This document shows, piece by piece, positions 1-6,348 of a DNA stretch of 11,142 nucleotides. Source of the DNA: CAYOBW01 sp964402115. Its GTDB lineage: Bacteria; Verrucomicrobiota; Kiritimatiellia; UBA8416; CAYOBW01. How positions within the stretch are numbered: position 1 is the stretch's first letter; each line of letters starts with the position of its first letter. The notes below the pieces were generated by a model that was given only the letters and a program-made list of their open reading frames with translations, had not been told where the DNA came from and searched no databases. A program made the translations under genes and the position numbers. The stretch lies in contig CAYOBW010000237.1 in the NCBI GenBank assembly GCA_964402115.1, positions 1-11,142 of the forward strand, given 5' to 3'.

Positions 1-99
1 CCACCACGGGATGATGTTGCGATTCCAGGCGTTGACGATGACTTCAACGTCTTGGTCAAGCAGGTCGCCTTCGATCACTTCCGGTTTCATCTCTGCCAT
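1..99 (-). CDS. Macrodomain (ADP-ribose-binding) protein, N-terminal fragment cut by window edge
   Basis: The minus strand reads from an ATG at 99 through 33 codons to the window edge with no stop. The peptide begins MAEMKPEVIEGDLLDQ and continues with VIVNAWNRNIIPWW. The pattern 'EGDLL...D.DVIVNAWNRNIIPWW' is what I know from the start of one group of bacterial macrodomain (Appr-1''-processing) proteins. In macrodomains this first strand-loop, with its GD and VN(A) residues, helps form the ADP-ribose pocket. Such proteins bind ADP-ribose or remove it from proteins and nucleic acids in the cytoplasm. Only about a fifth of the domain is visible, so catalytic competence cannot be judged. A second ATG at 90 is an alternative start; neither has a clear Shine-Dalgarno sequence. 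The upstream neighbour on the same strand is a HicA-like remnant ending 64 bp away. The fragment is short, but the match is distinctive. Confidence 0.75.
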   Translation of the reverse strand, partial: MAEMKPEVIEGDLLDQDVEVIVNAWNRNIIPWW

Positions 100-163
100 A
101 GAGGCGGTTGAAACCCGCGCCGCGCGGGTTGCGAATCGCCTCGGATGGGTGGTTCGGCAATCT

Positions 164-397
164 CTACAGATCGTCAGACGTCAGACCCGTTCGGCGCGCG
201 ATGCGCGCAAGCATCTTTGGGCCAATCTCGTCACCCTCGTGCGACGCCGTGTTCGGCATGCTCATGATCCGCTTGCCGCGTGCCGAGTTCCCCTCGTCCT
301 CGTCGTCGTCCTCGTCCTCGATTCTTCCGCCGTCAAAATCCGAGGACGAGGACCGTTCGCTGCGCTCACTGAGGACGAGGACGATTCGATTCCTTCC
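164..397 (-). pseudogene. HicA-like toxin remnant (C-terminal part) fused to low-complexity repeat
   Basis: This minus-strand frame is open from just after a TGA at 398-400 to a TAG at 164-166, 77 codons. Its last 40 or so residues contain GKRIMSMPNT, then HEGDEIGPKMLARIARRTGL, and end TSDDL. This resembles the second half of HicA-family toxins: a beta strand, an (S/H)xGxEI turn, then a helix of the type 'LLxxIxRxxGL'. HicA proteins are small mRNA interferases with a double-stranded-RNA-binding fold. The part missing here is the N-terminal helix and the region carrying the catalytic histidine. In its place the frame reads SERSERSSSSDFDGGRIEDE followed by a D/E run, which is simply translated repeat DNA (292-390). 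No HicB-like antitoxin is visible on either side. An ATG at 265 could start a tiny 33-residue peptide. I read this as a decayed gene. The HicA assignment rests on pattern memory and is moderate. Confidence 0.45.
292..390. repeat. Low-complexity GAGGAC/GTCCTC repeat with 13-bp perfect inverted repeat
   Basis: The stretch is built from copies of GTCCTC or its complement GAGGAC. At 308-320 the sequence GTCCTCGTCCTCG is matched by its exact reverse complement at 341-353, separated by 20 bases (321-340), so a 13-bp stem is possible in DNA or RNA. A third partial copy (GAGGACGAGGAC) lies at 371-382, followed by GATTCGATTCC, which echoes GATTCTTCC next to the left arm at 320-328. The left side is extended by further CTCGTC units back to 292. 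The arrangement looks like a REP-type or other dispersed palindromic unit, not codon bias, since the surrounding sequence codes for nothing recognisable. Whether it recurs elsewhere in the genome cannot be seen from one window. Confidence 0.7.
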
Positions 398-433
398 TCA
401 TTCCTTCCCGCCGAACGTTGGCGTTCAGCCTGA

Positions 434-448
434 ACCGGGCTTCCCGGT
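434..448. repeat. Short perfect hairpin (6-bp stem, 3-base loop)
   Basis: ACCGGG at 434-439 and CCCGGT at 443-448 are perfect reverse complements around CTT. No T-run follows on either strand within a few bases, so it is not a typical intrinsic terminator. It lies between the GAGGAC repeat and the 12-bp periodic array and may belong to the same repeat-rich patch. Confidence 0.4.
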
Positions 449-527
449 GCGGCTGGTTCGGCCAGTTCTTCGGCGCTTCAGACCACGCCAGGATCTGCCG
501 TCAGGACACTCTCGCGTGTACTTTGTC

Positions 528-653
528 GCCAACTACCCCGATCCGTCAACTACTCCGTTCTCTTTATCGTGAACTATTCCGATCTGGTTCACGACAAAGC
601 TCACGAGGTAGGCACGGCGGCTCAGTTCACGACAAGGTTCACGATGTAGTTTC
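528..653. repeat. Degenerate tandem array with 12-bp periodicity
   Basis: Starting at 544, almost every twelfth base begins a unit opening with CG: cgtcaactactc (544), cgttctctttat (556), cgtgaactattc (568), cgatctggttca (580), cgacaaagctca (592) and cgaggtaggcac (604). After a 14-base interruption at 616-629 come cgacaaggttca (630) and cgatgtagtttc (642). An earlier unit, cgccaactaccc, is at 528 and is out of register by 4 bases. Pairs of units repeat as a longer module: 587-612 and 625-650 match at 22 of 26 positions. The units also alternate between GTTCAC and GTGAAC, giving short inverted repeats. Twelve bases equal four codons, and the minus strand is open across it (peptide pieces YLVSFVVN and IGIVHDKE), but the reading has no start signal or known homology, so I call it a decayed repeat rather than a gene. 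Confidence 0.6.
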
Positions 654-836
654 CCCTCCTGGCCAACCTCTGTCCTGCAGCCGTCCATGTCGGAAGTCAC
701 GGGCCCCGCCAAGAGCCAGGGACCGCCGGGGGCGTCCACCGCCGGGGTGGCGTGGCGTGCGCAGCCCTCGCTCCTCGGCTGACAAGAAAGGCGCGGGACC
801 GGTCTCCCCGGAGCGGTTTGCTTCCGGCGGCCCTTG
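654..836. other. Non-coding stretch downstream of the glycoside hydrolase gene
   Basis: I see no gene here. A 10-base direct repeat, ACCGCCGGGG, occurs at 722-731 and again at 738-747. The second copy overlaps a small hairpin, CCACC (736-740) with GGTGG (746-750) around GCCGG. The stretch is GC-rich, and the open frames crossing it on both strands carry no recognisable protein. Confidence 0.5.
808..827 (-). terminator. Possible weak terminator hairpin after the glycoside hydrolase gene
   Basis: On the minus strand, starting 9 bases after the stop codon at 837-839, CCGGAAGC pairs with GCTCCGG around AAACC, with one bulged base. No U-tract follows directly; the nearest pyrimidine-rich run is about 25 bases further on. 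It could slow or end transcription, but it does not meet the usual intrinsic-terminator pattern. Confidence 0.2.
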
Positions 837-3800
837 TCAGCGGGTCTTGGGGCCGGCTGCGAAGATGATCACGGTGCGGATCGCGGAATTGCCGACGGCG
901 CCGGCGTCCCCTCCGAAGTCTTGCCACCTGCCGTCCTCGGCGAGTTTGCCCACCCGCAGCGTCGCGGGGGCGCCGTCGAGACCGGCGCGCGATTGCCGGT
1001 CCACGGTCAGCCAGGCGTCGCCGGCGCGGCGCTGGAACAGCACGTCGTGCTCGCCGAGCAGAATCCGGACGGTCTCCGGTTGCGAACGGGAGAGCGGCCC
1101 GCCGGAGAAGCGCAGCCCGTCGCCGGCGAGCGTGCCGAACTTCTTGTCCTCGAGCCGGAGGTTGATCTTCACCGTCCGCCCGTTGCGCCAGGTCAGCGCG
1201 AGGCCCGGTCCCCAGGTCTGACCGCCGTCAGTCCCGCCGTCGAGCTGGGCCTCGACGCTGCGCACGCCCGCGGGCAGGTCGCGCTCGAGGCCGCCATGGC
1301 GATTGGCGGGCGCGCTGAAGACAAGGGCGTTGGCGCGCGGCGCGACTTCCATGGCCGGCGCCGCGGCGCTGCGCACGAGGCGCCAGCCCGGCTCCAGCGC
1401 CGGCGCCGCGAAACCGTCCCGGAAGACCTCGACGAGTGTGGCGGCGGTGTCGGCGGTCGTGAGCACCTGGCGCGGCGTTTCGTCCAGCACCAGCAGCCAG
1501 CCCCGGCCCGGCTCGACCGGCAGGGCCGCGCCCGGCTTCCACGCGGCCTCGGTCTGGAACCCCGCTATGGGGGGCGCGTAGACGGACGCCTTGGCGGGGT
1601 CGAGCTTCAGCGCGCGCCAGTCTATGGCCAGCTGCACCTGGCAGGTCTCCGGCGCCCAGCTGGCGACGGCGACGAGGGTGCGGTTGCGGCCCTGGTAGAC
1701 CGTGGCGGAAACCGTGTCGCGATCGGTCTTCACGGGCGAGCGTGGGTCGTAGAAGGGGATGAACGCGGTGTCGCGCAGCCCCCACTCGTCCCAGGCCTTC
1801 CAGATGGCGCGCGGGTCGCCGGACCACCCCATGCGGGCCGTTTCGCCGAACACGAGTCCGCGCCACGCATTCACGCCGTCGAGCATCTCGCTCATCAGGC
1901 CGAAGGGCAGCCCGGACATCTCCACCAGCCAGAAGTCGCGCGAAGCGTGGCTGGCGCTGAACCCCTCGCCGAGCCACAGCCGGTCGAGATAGGGCAGCAG
2001 CTCCATGTACATGGCGAGGTTGTTGGCGAAGCCGGCGTAGCCGTTGAAGTGGTTCCACGAGTGCAGGTCGATCAGTCGCCCGGGGCGGGTGTCGAGGATG
2101 CGGCGGGCGCGCTGCAGGCTGCGGGCGTCCAGGGCCGTGTCGTCCACGTAGATGCCGTCGAGGTCCGCCTGCGCGACCATCCACTGGAGCCCTTCGAGGT
2201 AGAAGTTGTTCCAGCGCGAGTCGGGCCGCGTGATGACCGACAGGTCCCACTCCGCGCGGGCGGTCTGCACGCGATCCACCCAGGCCGGCACGAAGTTCGT
2301 CACGAGATTCGCCACCAGCCAGGGGTGGGGGCCCTTGGGATGGATGAGCGTGCTCGCGCGGGCGCCGGGGCCCGGGAAGATGACCTCGCCGTTGAGGCTG
2401 TGCAGGGCAAACAGCTCAGGCATGTTCTGCGTGATCTCGCGGGTCGTGTAGTAGACGCGCAGGGCGGCGCCCGTCGCATGCGCGCGCTGCGCCAGGCTGC
2501 GCAGGAGGGGGAAGGTGTCGTCGCTGTAAGGGTAGTTGATATAGGGGGCGGCGGCGTGCGCCTGGTGCACGTTCAGCACGTTCGGCCCGTGGGCCGGGTC
2601 GAGCTGCGCGATGGCCCGCTCCAGCGTGGCGGGGTCGCGGGAGGCGTTGGGGTGCAGGAAGCGCACGGACCACTGCTTGGCGGTGTCGAGGGGCCGGAAC
2701 GGGGTGAGGTAGAAGTCGGTGGTGAACGCGAGGCGCTCGCCGCCGCGCAGCCGGCGCGGGCCGCTGAACGCGCGGGCTTCGACGACGCCGTTCGTGGCGG
2801 CGGGGATGACGATGCCGCCGCGCCCGCCGTTGCCCCAGGAGTCGGGCAGGTTCAGGGGCAGGAACTTGTAGTAGATGTTGACCAGGGGGCGGACGTAGTT
2901 GTCGCCCTTGAAGCGCAGGCAGAGCCCGGCGTTCACGTCGCCGAGCCAGAAGCAGTCCTGGTGGCGCTGGGCCACGTCCCAGGTCCACTGGACGGGCTTG
3001 TCCGGCCGTCGGCCCCCGGGACGGTTCAGGCCCATGAGATAGGTGGCCGTGTCGGTGCGCCAGGGCACCACGAGGCGGATGTCGCTCACGTCGAGGTCGC
3101 GCGTCGCGGTCAGCACGATGCGGAGCGAGCCCGATCCCGTGTAGTCCAGCCGGCCCGTGACCGTCGCCGCACAGGCGTCCGCGGTCAGGCGCGCCTGCCA
3201 TTGCGCGCCGAGGTCGCTGCGCGCCAAGTCCCCGAAGTGAGGGGTCCAGCGCACCGGGCCATCCGCCGTTTCGACAACGAAGTCCCAGGGGCGGGCCAGC
3301 AGCAGCCGGGCGTCGCGTCCGATCGCCGTGTTGGCGGCGTTGAAGGTGCTGCGGACCTGCGCGGGCAGACCATCGGCGCCCAGCTCCAGTTCGCGCCCCA
3401 GCACCTGGACCGTGCGTCCCCGCGTCTTGACGGGCACGTACGGGCGGGTGACGGTGGGCGCGACGCCGACCGTGGAATCCAGCCAGCGCAGGCGCGAGAG
3501 GTTGCCGGCGTGGCTGTCGCCGCCATCGGCGAGCGGCTCGCCCGCGACCGTGAGCGCGACGTCCACTTCACCCAGCGGAGTCGTCGGATCCGCGAGCGTC
3601 AGGCGGCCACGGTAGTCGCCGGAGGCCGCCGCGGGCGGGACGGCGATGCCGAACCAGAGCACCTGCACCCCACCGGCCGGCACGCTGAGCGCCTTGGTGA
3701 ACGACTCGCCGCTCGGGCCTATCCCGCCGAGGCTCAGGCAACGGATGGCGGAGGAGGGGATCGCCTTCCCCGAACCGGCCAGGTCCGACGCGCTGGCGCG

Positions 3801-4025
3801 GAGGGGGCCGGTGGCGTCGCGGGCGACGAGTCCGACCTGGAAGACGTAGAACTCGCCCGGTTGCGCCTTGCCGGTGAAGGTGGCCCGGCCCGGCGCCGCG
3901 TTGGACGGCGCGCCATCCGCGAAGCGCCAGGGCTGCGTGCGGGGCAGCACGAAGAGGGCCGGCGGCGCAGCCAGGGTGGTCGTGGCGAGTGCGAGGAGGG
4001 CAGCCAGACACAGTTGCGTGCGCAT
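837..4025 (-). CDS. Secreted glycoside-hydrolase-like protein (DUF6067 / GH123-related)
   Basis: The product is 1062 residues. Residues 1-20 (MRTQLCLAALLALATTTLAA) form a clear signal peptide, which supports the ATG at 4025 over upstream in-frame codons that would run into rnhC. Residues 21-165 are a beta-rich accessory region. Residues 180-440 carry the features I associate with DUF6067 proteins, which are described as having a GH123-like N-terminal domain: WLDSTVG (181-187), VLGRELELG (208-216) and LLARPWDF (242-249). Residues 445-765 look like a TIM-barrel catalytic region, with DGIYVDDTALD (623-633), IDLHSWNHFN (652-661), LWLGEGF (683-689) and GWSGDPRAIWKAWDEWG (733-749). The Asp pair at 628-629 and Glu687 are candidate active-site acids. 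Residues 775-850 resemble a C-terminal beta domain of hydrolases, and 865-1055 a jelly-roll-like LamG/DUF1349-type module. It probably cleaves a polysaccharide or glycoconjugate outside the cytoplasm. The substrate is unknown; GH123 proper are beta-N-acetylgalactosaminidases. It starts 5 bp after rnhC and is probably cotranscribed. No strong Shine-Dalgarno is present. Confidence 0.8.
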   Translation of the reverse strand: MRTQLCLAALLALATTTLAAPPALFVLPRTQPWRFADGAPSNAAPGRATFTGKAQPGEFYVFQVGLVARDATGPLRASASDLAGSGKAIPSSAIRCLSLGGIGPSGESFTKALSVPAGGVQVLWFGIAVPPAAASGDYRGRLTLADPTTPLGEVDVALTVAGEPLADGGDSHAGNLSRLRWLDSTVGVAPTVTRPYVPVKTRGRTVQVLGRELELGADGLPAQVRSTFNAANTAIGRDARLLLARPWDFVVETADGPVRWTPHFGDLARSDLGAQWQARLTADACAATVTGRLDYTGSGSLRIVLTATRDLDVSDIRLVVPWRTDTATYLMGLNRPGGRRPDKPVQWTWDVAQRHQDCFWLGDVNAGLCLRFKGDNYVRPLVNIYYKFLPLNLPDSWGNGGRGGIVIPAATNGVVEARAFSGPRRLRGGERLAFTTDFYLTPFRPLDTAKQWSVRFLHPNASRDPATLERAIAQLDPAHGPNVLNVHQAHAAAPYINYPYSDDTFPLLRSLAQRAHATGAALRVYYTTREITQNMPELFALHSLNGEVIFPGPGARASTLIHPKGPHPWLVANLVTNFVPAWVDRVQTARAEWDLSVITRPDSRWNNFYLEGLQWMVAQADLDGIYVDDTALDARSLQRARRILDTRPGRLIDLHSWNHFNGYAGFANNLAMYMELLPYLDRLWLGEGFSASHASRDFWLVEMSGLPFGLMSEMLDGVNAWRGLVFGETARMGWSGDPRAIWKAWDEWGLRDTAFIPFYDPRSPVKTDRDTVSATVYQGRNRTLVAVASWAPETCQVQLAIDWRALKLDPAKASVYAPPIAGFQTEAAWKPGAALPVEPGRGWLLVLDETPRQVLTTADTAATLVEVFRDGFAAPALEPGWRLVRSAAAPAMEVAPRANALVFSAPANRHGGLERDLPAGVRSVEAQLDGGTDGGQTWGPGLALTWRNGRTVKINLRLEDKKFGTLAGDGLRFSGGPLSRSQPETVRILLGEHDVLFQRRAGDAWLTVDRQSRAGLDGAPATLRVGKLAEDGRWQDFGGDAGAVGNSAIRTVIIFAAGPKTR

Positions 4026-4030
4026 GGGCC

Positions 4031-5080
4031 TCAGGCTTTCTTGACTGGCCGCTTCGGTGCGGGCCCGCCTTCGGCCGCGGAGGAAGCGGAGCCCGGGCGG
4101 CGGTAGCCGGTGAAGGGTTTCGAGACGGCGCGGCCCTCGGCGCCGAGCGCGGCGCGATTGCTGGCGTGGGCCTGCAGGACTTCGTCCGTCGTCTTGAAGT
4201 GGCATTTCGCCACGTCCAGCAGGATGCGGGGGCCGTGCGCCTTGAGCAGCGCCCCGGCGACGATCTTGACCTCCGCGGAGGCCCCTTTCGGAATGACCTG
4301 CTTGTACTGGTCGCGCATGTCCACGAGCGAGCGGAGGAACAGCTCGCGGGCGACGACCGAGGCCGCCGCCACGGCGATGTCCGACTCGGCCTTGTGCCGC
4401 TGCACGAGCTCGATGCTGCGCCCCTTCTGCATGAGCGCCCGCTCGACCTGCTCCTTCTTGCCGAACTGGTCGGAGATGGCCCGCGGGCAGTCCGGCACCA
4501 GGTCGAGGAGGTTCTCGATGGCCCGCGCGTGTCCCCAGGCCAGGAGGGTGTTGACGCTGCGCATCTTCAGGTAGAGGCGGTTGTAGGCCGCGGGGCCGAT
4601 CTTGACCACGGCGAAGCGCCGGTCGAGGAGCTTGCGGATGTCGCGCCCCAGTTCCAGGCAGCGCTTGTCGCTCGTGATGTTCTTGCTGTCCCGCACGTCC
4701 ATGCCGCGCAGCTTCTCGGCCAGGGTCTCGTTCACGTAGGCCGCGACGACGACCAGGGGTCCGAAGAAGTCGCCCTTGCCGCTCTCGTCCACGCCCATGT
4801 GCGGACTGGACCGCTCGGGGTTGAGCAGGTCCTCGTAGCCCATGCTTGCGGCCTGCAGGACGTACGGCTCCACGGCGAACAGGACGAAATCGGACGCGCC
4901 CTTGCCCTGGATGACCAGCTTTCCGCTCTTGTAGAGCGTCGCGTTGAAATCGCCGGCCGTGACGGCGACATCGGCGTACTGCACCACGGCCGGCCGGTAG
5001 TTGCTGTTCCGCAGCAAATCCGTGGCGAGCTGGCGTTGTTCAGGCGTCAGGGCGAACGTAAAGGAGGTTTTTTCAGCCAT
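4031..5080 (-). CDS. rnhC: Ribonuclease HIII
   Basis: A 349-residue protein that cleaves the RNA strand of RNA:DNA hybrids in the cytoplasm, with a role in R-loop and primer removal. Residues 1-85 form the N-terminal TBP-like domain typical of RNase HIII (note NATLYKSGKLVIQGKG and DFVLFAVEPYVL). The catalytic domain begins with the hallmark GVDESGKGDFFGPLVVVAAYV-type motif near residue 96. The four acidic active-site residues can be placed as D98 and E99 (VDESGKGD), D204 (ISDQFG) and E232 (HKAESD). DSKNIT and AAASVVAR are further family motifs. Residues from about 305 on are a variable, basic, Pro/Lys-rich tail ending PKRPVKKA. I chose the ATG at 5080 because the family begins close to it; an in-frame GTG at 5098 would add six residues, and neither has a good Shine-Dalgarno. 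The stop lies 5 bp before the glycoside hydrolase start. Confidence 0.95.
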   Translation of the reverse strand: MAEKTSFTFALTPEQRQLATDLLRNSNYRPAVVQYADVAVTAGDFNATLYKSGKLVIQGKGASDFVLFAVEPYVLQAASMGYEDLLNPERSSPHMGVDESGKGDFFGPLVVVAAYVNETLAEKLRGMDVRDSKNITSDKRCLELGRDIRKLLDRRFAVVKIGPAAYNRLYLKMRSVNTLLAWGHARAIENLLDLVPDCPRAISDQFGKKEQVERALMQKGRSIELVQRHKAESDIAVAAASVVARELFLRSLVDMRDQYKQVIPKGASAEVKIVAGALLKAHGPRILLDVAKCHFKTTDEVLQAHASNRAALGAEGRAVSKPFTGYRRPGSASSAAEGGPAPKRPVKKA

Positions 5081-5142
5081 GAGTGCGGACGCTAGCACGG
5101 GGGCGCGGTCCGGTTCAAACGGAAAAACAGCGCAATCCCCGC

Positions 5143-5171
5143 TTGCTTACGCGCTGGCGGGTGGGCAGAAT
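5143..5171 (+). promoter_or_regulatory. Candidate sigma-70 promoter for the sugar-kinase gene
   Basis: TTGCTT at 5143-5148 and CAGAAT at 5166-5171 are separated by 17 bases, the usual spacing. They match the -35 and -10 consensus at 3 and 4 of 6 positions. The pair lies in the divergent gap between rnhC and the kinase, about 50 bases before the kinase start. Such weak matches arise easily by chance. Confidence 0.25.
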
Positions 5172-5207
5172 GCCACGCGAACCGACAATCGCAATAGGTT
5201 CCAACGC

Positions 5208-5214
5208 AGGAGGT
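5208..5214 (+). promoter_or_regulatory. Strong Shine-Dalgarno of the sugar-kinase gene
   Basis: AGGAGGT stands 7 bases before the ATG at 5222. This fixes the start there, not at the second Met codon five residues later. Confidence 0.8.
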
Positions 5215-5221
5215 AGAGACG

Positions 5222-6334
5222 ATGAAGGCATCCTTGATGGCGCAGCAGTTCAATGTGAATGGCCGTCTGGTCACCGTGCAGCCGACCGGCAGCGGGAACG
5301 TCAACGATACGTTCCTGGCCATCTTCCGGACGACTTTCGACGAGCATCGCTTCGTGCTGCAGCGCATCAATCGCAACGTGTTCCCGTCGCCCGAGGCCAT
5401 CATGGCGAACATGAAGCTGGTGACCGAGCACGTGCATGCCCGGCTGGAGGCGGAGGCGCACATGGCCGACCGCATCTGGCAGCTGCCGCGGGTGATTCCC
5501 ACGAAGGATGGGCACGACTACGCCATGGACGGCGACGGCGAGTGCTGGCGGGCCATTTCGCTGATCGCCTCGGCGCACTCCTACGAGAAGATCCAGAACC
5601 TCGAGCACGGCCACGAGGCGGGGTTCGTGGTGGGCCAGTTCCAGCGTTTGATTAGCGACATCCCCGTGGCGAAACTGCACGACACGCTGCCGGGCTTCCA
5701 CATCACGCCGGGCTACCTGAAGCGGCTCGACGCGGCGCTGGCGACGCCCGAGGGGCAGGCGCGGCTGCGAAGCGGGGCGGAGGCCGCGCGCTGCAACCGG
5801 TTCATCGCCGAGCGCCGCGAGTGGTGCTCGATTCTCGAGGAGGCGCGCGCGCGGGGGGAACTCCAGCTGCGCCCGATCCACGGCGATCCGAAGGTGGCCA
5901 ACATCATGATTGACGATGCCACCGGCCGGGGGACCTGCATCGTGGACCTCGACACCGTGAAGCCCGGTCTCGTGCACTACGACTTCGGCGACTGTCTGCG
6001 CTCGTGCTGCAACCCCGCCGGCGAGGATGCCGCGGACCTGGGCCAGGTCTATTTCGACACGGACCTCTGCGCGGCCATCGTGAAGGGGTACATGACCTTC
6101 GCGCGCAGTTTCCTGTCCGAGGCGGACCTGCACTACCAGTACGACAGCATTCGGCTGATCGCCTTCGAACTGGGCCTGCGTTTCTTCGCCGACTTCATTG
6201 ACGGAGACAAGTACTTCAAGGTCAAGTACGAGGGCCAGAACCTCAACCGGGCGCGCGTGCAGCTCAAGCTCTGCGAGAGCATCGAAACGCGGGAATCGCA
6301 GATCCGCAAGACGCTCGACCTGTCGCGCCGCTGA
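5222..6334 (+). CDS. Sugar kinase of the APH fold, N-acetylhexosamine 1-kinase (NahK)-like
   Basis: A 370-residue cytoplasmic kinase of the aminoglycoside/choline phosphotransferase fold. It resembles bifidobacterial N-acetylhexosamine 1-kinase along its whole length. That enzyme makes GlcNAc-1-phosphate and GalNAc-1-phosphate from the free sugars with ATP. Landmarks in order are the nucleotide-loop region TGSGNVNDTFL (22-32), FVLQRINRNVFP (44-55; NahK has YILQQMNTSIFP), HGDPKVANIMID (220-231) with D222 as the expected catalytic base, VDLDT (241-245) with metal-binding Asp, and DFGD (254-257). RFFADFIDGDKYF and the following NLNRARVQLKL near the C-terminus also match NahK. Family members include annotated 'mucin desulfatases' and other sugar or homoserine kinases, so the exact substrate is not proven. 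It has its own strong ribosome site, is divergent from rnhC, and ends 14 bp from the convergent permease gene. Confidence 0.85.
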   Translation: MKASLMAQQFNVNGRLVTVQPTGSGNVNDTFLAIFRTTFDEHRFVLQRINRNVFPSPEAIMANMKLVTEHVHARLEAEAHMADRIWQLPRVIPTKDGHDYAMDGDGECWRAISLIASAHSYEKIQNLEHGHEAGFVVGQFQRLISDIPVAKLHDTLPGFHITPGYLKRLDAALATPEGQARLRSGAEAARCNRFIAERREWCSILEEARARGELQLRPIHGDPKVANIMIDDATGRGTCIVDLDTVKPGLVHYDFGDCLRSCCNPAGEDAADLGQVYFDTDLCAAIVKGYMTFARSFLSEADLHYQYDSIRLIAFELGLRFFADFIDGDKYFKVKYEGQNLNRARVQLKLCESIETRESQIRKTLDLSRR

Positions 6335-6348
6335 CGCGCACGCTCCCC

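Noticed and set aside
528..653. CRISPR array
   Set aside because: The repeated units are adjacent, only 12 bases long and degenerate, with no unique spacers and no cas genes.
533..739. A 68-codon minus-strand open frame over the 12-bp array
   Set aside because: Its C-terminal half is only the translated repeat, there is no ribosome site, and it resembles no protein I know.
418..1221. A 267-codon plus-strand frame running from the repeat region into the hydrolase
   Set aside because: The translation is Arg/Ser/Pro-rich and crosses both repeat DNA and the antisense of a real gene.
834..4106. A 1090-codon open frame on the plus strand opposite the glycoside hydrolase
   Set aside because: It is an antisense shadow caused by high GC. 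Its translation is rich in Arg, Gly, Ala, Glu and His without domains, while the minus strand has a signal peptide and family motifs.
6335..6348. Bidirectional terminator between the convergent kinase and permease genes
   Set aside because: Only 14 bases separate the stops, and I could find no stable stem followed by a T-run on either strand.
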